A stretch of DNA of 64,000 nucleotides. It comes from Subdoligranulum variabile. Its GTDB lineage: Bacteria > Bacillota > Clostridia > Oscillospirales > Ruminococcaceae. Under the pieces are notes generated by a model. That model was not told the origin of the DNA and searched no databases. It saw only the letters and a program-made list of their open reading frames with translations. Location: NCBI GenBank assembly GCA_003343905.1, contig QAKI01000011.1:35895-99894 (forward strand), given 5' to 3'. This document shows, piece after piece, positions 15,851 to 24,778 of this stretch (position 1 is its first letter; each line of letters opens with the position of its first letter). A program made the translations under genes and the position numbers.

Positions 15851-16869
15851 AACACCGCAGCATGACCGTGATGCGCTCCGGGATGTTCCTTTTATCCGCC
15901 GTGCTGTTCGCCGCCCTTGCGGCGCTGCTGTGGCAGACCATCCCCTGGGCGTCGGTGCGGTGGAGCATCCTGGTGCTGTGCACCGCCATCTACGCCGTGG
16001 TGGGGCTGTGGGCGTGGTATCAGCGGCGGCAGGTCAGCCTGTTCGCCGACGACCTGTGCGAAACGCTGGACGCCCTGATGTCCGGCCGCGAGGTGGAGGG
16101 CTACGAACCCTACGAGGACAGCCTGACCGCCAAGGTGCAGGGCAAGCTGATGCAGTATTTTGACATTATGAGCGAGGGCCAGCGCCAGAGCCGCCGCGAC
16201 AAGGAAACGATCCAGGGGCTGGTGAGCGATATCTCCCACCAGGTCAAAACGCCCATCGCCAACATCAAGATGTTCACCGGCATCCTGCGCAGCCACGACC
16301 TGCCCGCCGAAAAGCGCGCCGAGTTTCTGGCTACGATGGACGGCCAGATCGACAAGCTGGATTTTTTGATGCAGTCGCTCATCAAGATGTCCCGGCTGGA
16401 GACCGGGACCTTTGCGCTGCACCCGGAACAGGCCGTTCTGGCCGATACCATCGCCCGCGCCATGAGCACGGTGTGGGCCAAAGCGGAAAGCAAGGGCATC
16501 CGCCTTAGCGCCGCGTGCGACGGCGGCATCACGGTCCGGCATGACCCCAAATGGACCGCGGAGGCCCTGAGCAACATTCTGGACAACGCCGTCAAATACA
16601 CGCCGCCCGGCGGCAGCGTGACCGTGACGGTGCGCCCCTGGCAGTTCTATACCCGTGTGGACATCACCGATACCGGCATGGGCATCCCGGAAGAACACTA
16701 TAACGACATATTCCAGCGGTTCTACCGCGCGCAGGAGGCCGCCGCCGAGGAGGGCGTGGGCCTGGGGCTGTACCTTGCCAACGGCATCATCACCCGGCAG
16801 AACGGCTATATCAGCGTGAAGTCCTGCGTGGGCAAAGGGACCACGTTCTCGGTCTATTTACTGAGCTGA
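15847..16869 (+). CDS. sensor histidine kinase (second system)
   Basis: 340 residues. Two membrane helices close together (about 12-30 and 38-58), minimal extracytoplasmic part, then a dimerisation/phospho-acceptor domain with H box VSDISHQVKTPIANIKM and the ATPase domain with N box LSNILDNAVKY and G boxes DTGMGIPEEHYNDIFQRFYR and GVGLGLYLANGI. The compact sensor again suggests that the stimulus comes through a transporter. Confidence 0.92.
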   Translation: MKHRSMTVMRSGMFLLSAVLFAALAALLWQTIPWASVRWSILVLCTAIYAVVGLWAWYQRRQVSLFADDLCETLDALMSGREVEGYEPYEDSLTAKVQGKLMQYFDIMSEGQRQSRRDKETIQGLVSDISHQVKTPIANIKMFTGILRSHDLPAEKRAEFLATMDGQIDKLDFLMQSLIKMSRLETGTFALHPEQAVLADTIARAMSTVWAKAESKGIRLSAACDGGITVRHDPKWTAEALSNILDNAVKYTPPGGSVTVTVRPWQFYTRVDITDTGMGIPEEHYNDIFQRFYRAQEAAAEEGVGLGLYLANGIITRQNGYISVKSCVGKGTTFSVYLLS

Positions 16870-16909
16870 ACCGCCCCAAAGCAAGCATTACCCAGAACAA
16901 AGGAGAAGT

Positions 16910-17575
16910 ATGATGAGCAAAAAGAACGCCCCCCCGTCCGATTTCCTGTGGTATGCCCTGTACGCCTTCGCCGGGCTGGGGCTGGAACTGGTGCTGCTGG
17001 GCGCGGTGGAACCGCTGCTGTTCCACGGCGCGGACAGCAGCGCCTACACGGCGGGCCAGTCCATCCTGCACTGGCTGCTGACCTGCCTTTGCTGGGGCGG
17101 CATCGCCGTTTTGCTGGTGCGCGGCGCCAAGCGGAAGTTGGGCTTCACGGTCCTGTGCCGGGAGCGCCCCACCCGCCGCGGCGTGGCGCTGGCCGCCGTG
17201 CTGGCGGCCCTGTGCGTTCTTTTGAACGCCCTGGACTGGGGCACGCTGAAGATCATCGGGGAATTTACCAAAAAGGGTCCCCTGCTTTTTGCGTTCCAGT
17301 ATCTTTATTATCTGTTCGAGGTCGCCCTCGTCTTTCTGATCGTGGTATTCGGCCAGCAGTTTGCCGAGCGCCTGCTGGGCCGCGCCAGCCGCATCCCCTT
17401 CGGCGGGGCGGTACTGTGCTGCACCTGGGGCGCGATCCACCTTTTGACCCAGGGCGGCCTGTCCGGCGGCGCGGGCGTCATGGTTTTTGCGCTGCTGTAC
17501 GGGTGCATCTATCTTCTGCTGCGGCGCAACGCCGCGCTTTCCTACGGCATGATGGCGCTGGCCTTCGTGCTGTGA
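16910..17575 (+). CDS. multi-pass membrane protein, possibly CPBP-like
   Basis: 221 residues with about six hydrophobic helices. The segment FGQQFAERLLGRASRIPFG and the later WGAIHLLTQGG resemble the positions of the Glu/Arg and His motifs of CPBP (Abi) membrane proteases, but the EExxxR motif is not intact, so any enzymatic role is doubtful. The ATG at 16910 follows AAAGGAG. It lies between the kinase and a flavodoxin in the same operon. Function is not assigned. Confidence 0.55.
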   Translation: MMSKKNAPPSDFLWYALYAFAGLGLELVLLGAVEPLLFHGADSSAYTAGQSILHWLLTCLCWGGIAVLLVRGAKRKLGFTVLCRERPTRRGVALAAVLAALCVLLNALDWGTLKIIGEFTKKGPLLFAFQYLYYLFEVALVFLIVVFGQQFAERLLGRASRIPFGGAVLCCTWGAIHLLTQGGLSGGAGVMVFALLYGCIYLLLRRNAALSYGMMALAFVL

Positions 17576-17604
17576 CCCTGCCATAAAGAAAGAGGTAACG
17601 AACC

Positions 17605-18141
17605 ATGAAAACGATCATCCTGTACGGCAGCGAATACGGCACTACCCGCCGCTACGCCGAAAAGCTGGCCCAGTTGACCGGCATCCCCGCCGTGGACTGT
17701 ACCGCCGCCGGGGACCTGCGCGGCTATGAACGCGTGGTCTATCTGGGCGGGCTGTATGCGGGCGGCGTCAAGGGGTTCAAGCGCACCGTCAAGCGGCTGC
17801 CCACTGGAGTCAAGCTGATTCTGGTCACTGTTGGTCTGGCGGATGTGACAGACCAGGAAAACCTCCGCAACATTCAAAGCGCCGTGCAGCGGAAGCTTCC
17901 GCCCGCCCTGTTTGCCAACACGGCCCTGTTCCACCTGCGGGGCGGCATCGACTACAGCCGCCTGAGCCCCCTCCACAAGACCATGATGACCCTTTTGTAC
18001 AACAAGGCCCGCCGCCTGCCCGAAGAAAAGAAAACGGCGGAGATCCGCGCCATGATCGAAACCTTCAACCAGAAGGTGGATTTTGTGAACTTTGATTCCC
18101 TGCGGCCGATCGTGGAGGCGATCGGTCAGACTCTACCATAA
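17605..18141 (+). CDS. flavodoxin-domain protein
   Basis: 178 residues starting with a flavodoxin FMN-phosphate loop, ILYGSEYGTTRRYAEKLA, followed by a strand VVYLGGLYAGGVKG and a second core region LILVTVGLADVTD. The shape resembles the HemG-like/flavodoxin-5 group of short flavoproteins. The C-terminal half (DYSRLSPLHKTMM) is helical and unassigned. It is co-oriented with the kinase upstream and the ATPase downstream (16-bp gap). Why a flavodoxin sits in an ABC-resistance operon is unclear. Confidence 0.75.
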   Translation: MKTIILYGSEYGTTRRYAEKLAQLTGIPAVDCTAAGDLRGYERVVYLGGLYAGGVKGFKRTVKRLPTGVKLILVTVGLADVTDQENLRNIQSAVQRKLPPALFANTALFHLRGGIDYSRLSPLHKTMMTLLYNKARRLPEEKKTAEIRAMIETFNQKVDFVNFDSLRPIVEAIGQTLP

Positions 18142-18157
18142 GCGAGGCATTCCACCC

Positions 18158-18823
18158 ATGAACATCGTGACCGTACATAACGTGAAAAAATACTTCGGCA
18201 AAGGCGAAAACCTGGTCAAAGCCCTGGACGGCATCGACCTGGAGATCGAAAAAGGCAAGTTCACCGCCATCATCGGGGCGTCCGGTTCCGGCAAGACGAC
18301 GCTGCTGAACATGATCGGCGGCATGGACGTGCCCGACGAGGGCGAAGTCATCGTGGACGGCGTGAACCTGCACGGGCTGAAAGAAAAGCAGCTTGCCGTG
18401 TTCCGCCGCAGCAAGGTGGGCTTTGTGTACCAGAACTTCAATCTGGTGCCCACCCTGACGGTGAAAGAAAACATCCTGTTCCCGCTGAGTCTGGCGGGCA
18501 GCACCCCCGACCCCGCCTTTCTGGAGGAGATCGTCACCCTGCTGCACCTGAAAGACCGGCTGGCGGCCTACCCCGGCGAACTTTCGGGCGGCGGGCAGCA
18601 GCGGGTCGCCATCGCCCGCGCGTTGATCGCCAAGCCCGCCATCATTCTGGCGGACGAACCCACCGGCAACCTGGATTCCAAGACCGGGCAGAACGTGCTG
18701 GGCCTGCTGAAACTTTCGGTCGAGACCTACCGCCAGACCCTTGTGATGATCACCCACAACCTGGAACTGGCCCAGATGGCTGACCGCGTCGTCCGCATCG
18801 AGGACGGCCGCATCCACGCATAA
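18158..18823 (+). CDS. ABC transporter ATPase with LSGGG signature
   Basis: 221 residues of the MacB/LolD class: Walker A GASGSGKTTLLN, Q loop VYQNFN, Walker B AIILADEPTGNLDS and switch His MITHN. The signature reads LSGGGQQRVAIARA, where the first Gln of the usual LSGGQ is Gly. The ATG at 18158 follows AGCGAGG. It is followed 14 bp later by the large permease that it presumably energises. Confidence 0.92.
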   Translation: MNIVTVHNVKKYFGKGENLVKALDGIDLEIEKGKFTAIIGASGSGKTTLLNMIGGMDVPDEGEVIVDGVNLHGLKEKQLAVFRRSKVGFVYQNFNLVPTLTVKENILFPLSLAGSTPDPAFLEEIVTLLHLKDRLAAYPGELSGGGQQRVAIARALIAKPAIILADEPTGNLDSKTGQNVLGLLKLSVETYRQTLVMITHNLELAQMADRVVRIEDGRIHA

Positions 18824-18837
18824 GGGGGACGGCGGCC

Positions 18838-21375
18838 ATGCTTGCGAACAACAACCTGAAGATCTGCTGGACCCTTGTGCGGCGGGACTTCCGCTTTCAC
18901 CGGGCCAAAAACGCCCTGCTGACGCTGGCCGTGGCGCTGGTCACGGGGCTGTATGCCTTCGTGTTCCTGCTGGGCGGCGCAGTGGAAGGCGCGTTTTTGC
19001 TGAACTACCAGTACACCTACGGTTCCACCAGCCACATTCTGTACAGCGGCCTGACCGAACATCAGGCCGAACTGCTGGCCCAGCACCCCAACGTAAAAAG
19101 CGCCGTGCGGCTCAGCACGCTGGGCACCCTGTCCGACCCGATGATGGGCCAGCGGTCGGTCAAACTGGCCGTCACCGACCGGGATTATGCGGCGACCGTG
19201 CTTTCGCTGCCCACCACCGGCCGCCTGCCGGAACAGCCCTATGAGATCGCGCTGGACGAGTACACCATGGGGTCCTTAGGCGTGACGTATGAGATCGGCG
19301 CGCCGGTGGACCTGCAGTGGACCGACCCCAGCGGGCAGACCCACACCGACCGCTTTACGCTGTGCGGCTGGTGGGCCAGCCCCACCAACTTTACCGAGGC
19401 CTGCGCCTGGATCACCAGCGGCACCGCGCAGGAATTGATGCCGGGCTATGACGGCGCGGCGGCCGCCAACATCACGCTGGGCGTCACGCTGCACCAGCCC
19501 CGTGACCTGGAACAGCAGGCCGCCCAGTTGCTGGCGGACCAGGGCCTGCCGGAACTGCCCTTTACCACCAACCTTGCCTACAACGACGCCCGGATGGACA
19601 GCGCCAACGAACAGGCCCGCCCCTACTACGCCCCCGCCGTCATGGTGCTGGTGTGCGGCTTTTTGATGGTGCTTTCCATCGTGCAGGTGACCTTCACCCA
19701 GGACCGGGCCTATTTTGCCGGGCTGAAAGCACTGGGCTTTTCGCCCCGGCAGATGCGGCGCTACCTGCTGGAAAAAGGCGCCGCCGTCACGGTGCTGGGC
19801 CTTGTGCCCGGCTTCCTGATCGGCTTTGGGCTGAACCTTGCCATTACGCCGCAGGTCGTCATCGGCATGGAGCAGAACCCGGCCCTCTACTTTTTGAACT
19901 GGCAGCCCCTTGCGGCGGCGGCCGTCTGTTCACTTTTCACCGTGCTGCTGGCCTACCTGCTGCCCACCCTGCGTCTGGCCCGCATGACCCCCGCCCAGGC
20001 TTTGCGCAGCAGCGCCCCGCAGACCGCCCGCGGCAGCGGCAGCCGGAACGGCGTGATGACGCTGCCCCGGCTGGCGCTGCGCACGCTCAAACGCGGCATG
20101 GGCCGCACGGTCCTGTCGGCGGCGGCCCTGCTGGCGGCTGTGCTGATGCTGACCGATACCTGGACCAAATACATCAGCCTGCAGGAAGACCTGTACCTGG
20201 CGGCGCTGTCCCCGTGGGACTACTCCATCGCGGACGCTTCCACCGCTTCCACCTACCAGTGCTACAACGAGCGCAACCAGGGCATCACCGAACAGATGGT
20301 GCAGGACCTGCGCGCCCGGCCCGAAGTGACCGACGTGAGCGCGCTCAAAACCCGCGAAGTGCCCATGACGGCGGACGAAACGCTGCGGCAGCGGGTGGTG
20401 GACTACTACAACCAGCCCTACGACGACACCATGACCCTCAAAGACACCCAGGCCGCCTACCCGGACTGGACCGCCGGGCTGGAACGCTTTACCCGGGACG
20501 GCAGCTACACCGCCATCGTGGTGGGGCTGGACAACCGCTACCTGGACTATGTGCTGGAATACTGCCCCCTTACCAGCGGCAGCTTTGACGCGGACGCCTT
20601 TGCGGCAGGCGACACCGTGCTGGCGGGCGGCGCCTACCACGAGGGCGTTTCCTGCCTGGCGGCGGGCGAAAGCGTGACGCTGGCAGGCCGGGACTTTACC
20701 GTGCTGGCGTCCCTGATGCACGACAACACCTACATGGAGGGGTCCAACAGCCCCGAAACGTCCTTCACATTCTTCTATCTGGTGCCGCTTTCGGTCTTTG
20801 ACGAACTGTTCCCCGGCCAGGGCTACCGCCAGCTTGCCGTGAACATCGACCACAGCCAGCAGGCGTCCTTTGAGGCGTATCTGGACCAGTACGAACAGGG
20901 CCTTAACCGTGGCATCAGCGTCACCCTGCGCAGCGATTACCAGCAGAACTTCCAGAACTCCCGGCTGAACATGGTGCTGGTGCAGGGGCTTGTGGGCCTT
21001 GTGCTGCTGGGCATCGCGCTGCTGAACTTTTTGAACCTGCTGGCCGTCAAGACCATCAGCCGTCGGCGGGAGTTCGCCGTTTACCAGAGCCTTGGCATGA
21101 CGCTGGCCCAACTGCGGCGGCTGGTCCTGCTGGAGGGGCTGTTCTATGCGCTGGCCATGGCCGCGGTGCTGGTGCCGGTCAGCGTCGGCTTTGCGCTGGC
21201 GGTAATGCCCGGCGTGATCGCGGACTTTTCCTGGGTGGCGGTCTACCACTTTACGGTCGCCCCGCTGTGGGCCGCCCTGCTGGCGCTGGCCGTGCTGGCC
21301 CTTGCCACGCCGCCCGCCTGCCTGCGGTTCGTCACCCGCGGCACCATCCAGGAGCGGCTGCGCACCGGGGAATGA
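18838..21375 (+). CDS. large FtsX-family ABC permease
   Basis: 845 residues. N-terminal helix (about 24-46, LTLAVALVTGLYAFVFLLGGA), an extracytoplasmic MacB-type region (about 50-260), a first three-helix FtsX block (260-390), a linker, a second anchored helix (about 425-445), a second extracytoplasmic region (450-690) and a last FtsX block (700-840) with RREFAVYQSLGMTLAQLRRL. This is the duplicated macrolide-exporter-like permease form seen in Firmicutes. It works with the ATPase at 18158. The C-terminus ends TIQERLRTGE, a pattern shared by other permeases in this cluster. Confidence 0.9.
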   Translation: MLANNNLKICWTLVRRDFRFHRAKNALLTLAVALVTGLYAFVFLLGGAVEGAFLLNYQYTYGSTSHILYSGLTEHQAELLAQHPNVKSAVRLSTLGTLSDPMMGQRSVKLAVTDRDYAATVLSLPTTGRLPEQPYEIALDEYTMGSLGVTYEIGAPVDLQWTDPSGQTHTDRFTLCGWWASPTNFTEACAWITSGTAQELMPGYDGAAAANITLGVTLHQPRDLEQQAAQLLADQGLPELPFTTNLAYNDARMDSANEQARPYYAPAVMVLVCGFLMVLSIVQVTFTQDRAYFAGLKALGFSPRQMRRYLLEKGAAVTVLGLVPGFLIGFGLNLAITPQVVIGMEQNPALYFLNWQPLAAAAVCSLFTVLLAYLLPTLRLARMTPAQALRSSAPQTARGSGSRNGVMTLPRLALRTLKRGMGRTVLSAAALLAAVLMLTDTWTKYISLQEDLYLAALSPWDYSIADASTASTYQCYNERNQGITEQMVQDLRARPEVTDVSALKTREVPMTADETLRQRVVDYYNQPYDDTMTLKDTQAAYPDWTAGLERFTRDGSYTAIVVGLDNRYLDYVLEYCPLTSGSFDADAFAAGDTVLAGGAYHEGVSCLAAGESVTLAGRDFTVLASLMHDNTYMEGSNSPETSFTFFYLVPLSVFDELFPGQGYRQLAVNIDHSQQASFEAYLDQYEQGLNRGISVTLRSDYQQNFQNSRLNMVLVQGLVGLVLLGIALLNFLNLLAVKTISRRREFAVYQSLGMTLAQLRRLVLLEGLFYALAMAAVLVPVSVGFALAVMPGVIADFSWVAVYHFTVAPLWAALLALAVLALATPPACLRFVTRGTIQERLRTGE

Positions 21376-21423
21376 CCCGCGCCCCCGCATCCATCACTTT
21401 CTGTTGAGAGAGGAACGATACCC

Positions 21424-22788
21424 ATGGGTTTGCCATTTCGTTTAGGCACCGTGGCCTTCATCATGGCGATGATGGCCCTGGCGCTGTATATTTTGACCGC
21501 GGGCATTCTGGGGCGGAAGATCCACGCCAAATCCCTGGCCCTCTTTTTCCTGTGCGGCGAGGTGTTCCAGTGGGCGGCGATGATGCTCTACGCCCTGTAT
21601 GTCTTTGGCACCGGGGACGAGGATATGCCCTCTGCGCCGTTCGATACCGTCTGCTATCTGCTGATGGCGCTGGTGCTGGGCATCATCATGACCCGGCTCT
21701 ACCGCATCCCGCTGCTGCACACCTTCACGGCGGCCGTCCTCTGCACATTCGTAGTCAGCACGGCCAACGCCACCATGGTGGACGTGGTGGAGGAATACTC
21801 CCCCCTGTTTGACCGGATGTATTTTCTGGCCTTTGTTCGGCTGGATGTGCCCTATATCCTGACTGTCGGCGTTGCCCTGCTGGTGGCGGCCATTTTGAAA
21901 AAATCCGAGTTCTACCGCTACTTCTCGGCGCTGTTCCGCAGCCGCAGCCGGGGCATCCTGACCCTTGTGGTCTGCCTTGCCCTGCTGTTCATCATGCCGC
22001 TGCAGCAGCTTTTGTTCCCGGACCTGACGCCGGACGCCAGCTACGCCACCTTCTTTTTTGCACTGATCGTGGTGGGGGTGTTCCTGATCCAGTTCGCCGC
22101 CATGTACACTGCCGGGCAGGACCGCATCAAAGCGCAGGAGGAGACTATTCTGCAGCAGCAGGCCCACATGGCGCTGCTGGAAGAACTGCAGCAGGAGATC
22201 CGGGCTTTCCGCCATGATTTCACGAACCTGTTCTCCGGCCTGGCGTTGCAGGCGCAGGAGGGGGATCTGGCCGGTATTCAGGATTTCATGAAACGCACCA
22301 GCAGCTACTTTGACGAGAAGCTGGGCAGCGAGATTGCCCAGATGGACGGGCTGAACAACATCCAGCTCTACCCGCTGCGCAGCCTGCTGGCTACCAAGCT
22401 GGCAAAAATGCGGCAACTGCACATCAAGGGCACATTGGAAGCACTGGCCCCCGTGCGGGACGGTCTTGCCATGGATACCGACGATTTGCTACGGGCGCTG
22501 GGCATCCTGCTGGACAACGCCATCGAAGCCGTGCCCACGGGCGGCGGCCAGGTGCGTGTGGTGCTGTTACAGGAAGAAAAAGAACTCTATTTGGCCGTTG
22601 CCAACAACTACGAGAAAGCCCCCGACCTGACCGCCCTGACGAAAAAGGGCTACACCACCAAAGGCGCCGGGCACGGCACGGGCCTTGGCAGTTACCGGCG
22701 CATCGTGGCCCGCTGCCGGGGCTGCGCGGCCCGGACCTTCCTGCAGGACGGGATGTTCGTGCAGGAACTGCACATCCCTACCCTATGA
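21424..22788 (+). CDS. AgrC-like sensor kinase (GHKL)
   Basis: 454 residues. The N-terminal half is membrane-embedded (about seven helices up to residue 230). A coiled coil (KAQEETILQQQAHMALLEEL) leads to an H box RAFRHDFTNL and the GHKL ATPase domain with ALGILLDNAIEAV and GTGLGSYRRIV. This is the architecture of peptide-pheromone receptors such as AgrC, though no pheromone gene is visible here. It follows the ABC permease on the same strand and precedes a LytTR response regulator that carries an in-frame stop. Confidence 0.88.
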   Translation: MGLPFRLGTVAFIMAMMALALYILTAGILGRKIHAKSLALFFLCGEVFQWAAMMLYALYVFGTGDEDMPSAPFDTVCYLLMALVLGIIMTRLYRIPLLHTFTAAVLCTFVVSTANATMVDVVEEYSPLFDRMYFLAFVRLDVPYILTVGVALLVAAILKKSEFYRYFSALFRSRSRGILTLVVCLALLFIMPLQQLLFPDLTPDASYATFFFALIVVGVFLIQFAAMYTAGQDRIKAQEETILQQQAHMALLEELQQEIRAFRHDFTNLFSGLALQAQEGDLAGIQDFMKRTSSYFDEKLGSEIAQMDGLNNIQLYPLRSLLATKLAKMRQLHIKGTLEALAPVRDGLAMDTDDLLRALGILLDNAIEAVPTGGGQVRVVLLQEEKELYLAVANNYEKAPDLTALTKKGYTTKGAGHGTGLGSYRRIVARCRGCAARTFLQDGMFVQELHIPTL

Positions 22789-22806
22789 CCCAAGGAGGAA
22801 CCGCCT

Positions 22807-23544
22807 GTGATCCCTGTATATATCTGTGACGACGAACCGCCCATCCGCAAAAATCTGGAACAGATCGTGGCCGGGCAGATCCTGATTCTGGACAGCGACA
22901 TGGGCCCGGTGCGCGCGCTGGACGACCCCGACGAACTGCTGCGCGCCCAGCGGGAGGACGCCGTCCCGGCCATCTATTTTTTGGACATCGACTTTCCCGG
23001 CCGGATGAGCGGGCTGGAACTGGCCCAAAAGCTGCGCCGGTACGACCCCCGCGGCTTCATCGTGTTCATTACGGCGCACAGCGACCTTGCGTTCGAGACT
23101 TTCCGCCTGCGGCTGGAAGCGTTGGACTACATCGTCAAGGGCGACCGCGACGCCATGACCGTGCGGGTGCAGCACTGCCTGGAAAGCATCCGCGAGCGGA
23201 TGCAGGCCCAGCGCCCCGGGCAGGGCGGCTACTGCACGGTAAAAATTCTGGACACGGTGCGTCACATCCCGGTGGACAGTATTCTTTATTTGGAAGCGGT
23301 GGGTCTGCGGCATACGCTGCGGCTGCACATGGACGGCGAACTGCTGGAATTCAACAGCAGCCTGGACCATTTTGCCGCCCAGTTGGGCGACGGGTTCTAG
23401 CGCTGCCACCGCAGCTTTCTTGTGAACCGCGCCCGCATCCGGGCCGTGCATTTGAAAGAGCAGACCGTGGAACTGGACAACGGCGAAATCTGCCTGCTTT
23501 CCCGCAAGGCAAAAAGCGAATATCAGGCGCAGAACCGCGGCTGA
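22807..23544 (+). pseudogene. LytTR-type response regulator interrupted by an amber codon
   Basis: GTG start after AAGGAGG, 18 bp past the kinase. The receiver is intact (ICDDEPP, FLDIDFPGRMSG, ITAHSD, DYIVKGD) and a LytTR DNA-binding domain begins at about residue 135. After LDHFAAQLGDGF a TAG codon at 23398-23400 ends the frame. The same frame then continues without a gap as RCHRSFLVNRARIRAVHLKE to a TGA at 23544. RCHRSFLVN is the conserved heart of LytTR, so the stop removes part of the DNA-binding domain. A TAC-to-TAG change is the simplest cause, since an aromatic residue is common at this place. Confidence 0.88.
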
Positions 23545-23550
23545 GCAATC

Positions 23551-23589
23551 ACCGGGAGGGACCGGCCGGTCCCTCCCGGTGGTTTTTTG
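23551..23589 (+). terminator. terminator after the AgrC/LytTR pair
   Basis: Perfect hairpin ACCGGGAGGGACC...GGTCCCTCCCGGT followed by T6, seven bases after the LytTR stop. Confidence 0.9.
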
Positions 23590-23619
23590 TTTTCCCAGAA
23601 ATTAAATTTTATTTTCCTC

Positions 23620-23647
23620 TTGACTTTAATTTTATTTATGTTATATT
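23620..23647 (+). promoter_or_regulatory. promoter of the DUF2089 operon
   Basis: TTGACT-16 bp-TATATT in a strikingly AT-rich patch, about 40 bp before the start codon. Confidence 0.7.
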
Positions 23648-23683
23648 GAATATAATTAAAGAAAAAGACAAGGGAGATTTGAA

Positions 23684-23980
23684 ATGGAAATTGACAAGAT
23701 CCCACAGTGGCTGCTTGCTCTGGAGCCGGAGGACGTGACGTTTTTGAAAAACTTTGTTTTGAAGTCCGGCTCACTGAAAGAGATCGCACGCTTGTACGAG
23801 GTCTCTTACCCGACAGTCCGCCTGCGGCTGGACAAACTGATCCAAAAGATCGAACTGAGCGACCAGAAGAAAGAGGAACCGTTCGCCGCCTTTATCAAGG
23901 GGCTGGCCGTGGATTCCCGCATCGACCTGGAGACCGCAAAACTCATCATAGACAAATACAAACAAGAAAAGGAGAATTGA
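23684..23980 (+). CDS. DUF2089-family small regulator-like protein
   Basis: 98 residues. The segment LKEIARLYEVSYPTVRLRLDKLIQKIEL is a helix-turn-helix-like motif that defines DUF2089 proteins; the C-terminal helices (RIDLETAKLIIDKYK) complete the family pattern. It is probably DNA-binding, but targets are unknown. It starts an operon with two small membrane proteins and has a good RBS (AGGGAG). Confidence 0.85.
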   Translation: MEIDKIPQWLLALEPEDVTFLKNFVLKSGSLKEIARLYEVSYPTVRLRLDKLIQKIELSDQKKEEPFAAFIKGLAVDSRIDLETAKLIIDKYKQEKEN

Positions 23981-23982
23981 AA

Positions 23983-24285
23983 ATGTACGATGTAACAGTC
24001 TGGGAGCTGCTTGTCGGTTTTGCCGTTGCGCTGGCCCTGATGGTAGCCGAATACCTTTTATGTACAAAACTGAAAAGCCCTTTGTGGGGCGGCATCCTTC
24101 CCTGCCTGTTCCTTGCGGGGAGCATCTGGGTCTTTGCCAGCGGCGCGGTCCCGCTGGAACTGCGCACCGTTTTCCCCTTTGTGATCCTGAACGCCCTGTT
24201 TTTCGGGGACTGGGGCACCGGCCGGGACAAATACAACAAGCTCCGGCAGGAGGAAATGGAACGCATGAAAGCGAAAGATTTGTAA
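23983..24285 (+). CDS. small membrane protein
   Basis: 100 residues with three hydrophobic helices (about 8-27, 36-53, 60-75) and a charged cytoplasmic tail that ends EEMERMKAKDL. It starts 3 bp after the DUF2089 gene and follows AAGGAG. The tail is almost the same as that of the next small protein, so the two are probably diverged duplicates. Function unknown; such proteins often accompany DUF2089 regulators. Confidence 0.75.
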   Translation: MYDVTVWELLVGFAVALALMVAEYLLCTKLKSPLWGGILPCLFLAGSIWVFASGAVPLELRTVFPFVILNALFFGDWGTGRDKYNKLRQEEMERMKAKDL

Positions 24286-24304
24286 GAAAGGGGCTGTTCC
24301 TACC

Positions 24305-24580
24305 ATGAAAAGCGTCATCGTTCTTATCGTCACCGTTGCCCTGCTGGCCGCGCAATACCATTTTGGCCTGCGCAGGCGGAAGCTGCGGGGCGCGGTCCTT
24401 CCCGCGGTCATGGCGGTGCTGTTTGCCGTTTTGAGTTGGATGGAAAAGACCGCGCAGTATATCCCCACCGGGCTTGCCTGTGTTCTGGCGCTGGCCGCCG
24501 TATGGGCGGTCGGGTATTTCCGCGCCGCCCGGTACGAAAAAGAAGAACTGGAAAAAATGAAAGCCAAAGATCTGGAATAA
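24305..24580 (+). CDS. small membrane protein, paralogue of the preceding gene
   Basis: 91 residues with three hydrophobic helices and a tail ending EELEKMKAKDLE, matching the tail of the preceding 100-residue protein. RBS AAAGGGG. Third gene of the DUF2089 operon, which ends in the terminator at 24624. Function unknown. Confidence 0.75.
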   Translation: MKSVIVLIVTVALLAAQYHFGLRRRKLRGAVLPAVMAVLFAVLSWMEKTAQYIPTGLACVLALAAVWAVGYFRAARYEKEELEKMKAKDLE

Positions 24581-24623
24581 CAGGCGCACCGGCTGCGCGC
24601 GTTTTCCCTTCTTAAAATCCCCC

Positions 24624-24661
24624 AAAAAAGCGGCGGGCCGTTTCGCGGTCTGCCGCTTTTT
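24624..24661 (+). terminator. terminator after the DUF2089 operon
   Basis: AAAAAGCGGC...GCCGCTTTTT hairpin with T-rich tail. Confidence 0.85.
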
Positions 24662-24778
24662 GCATTTGGCGAAACGCAAAATACCATTGGCGAAAGAAAC
24701 GGCGCATCTCCCCTTTTGTCTGCTATACTCAGGACAACAAAAGAAAACACCCCAAAACAAACAAAGGAGATGCCTGTT

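Noticed and set aside
23398..23400. Selenocysteine/pyrrolysine-type recoding of the TAG
   Set aside because: No adjacent insertion element could be recognised and LytTR regulators are not known to use recoding; a nonsense mutation or error is simpler.
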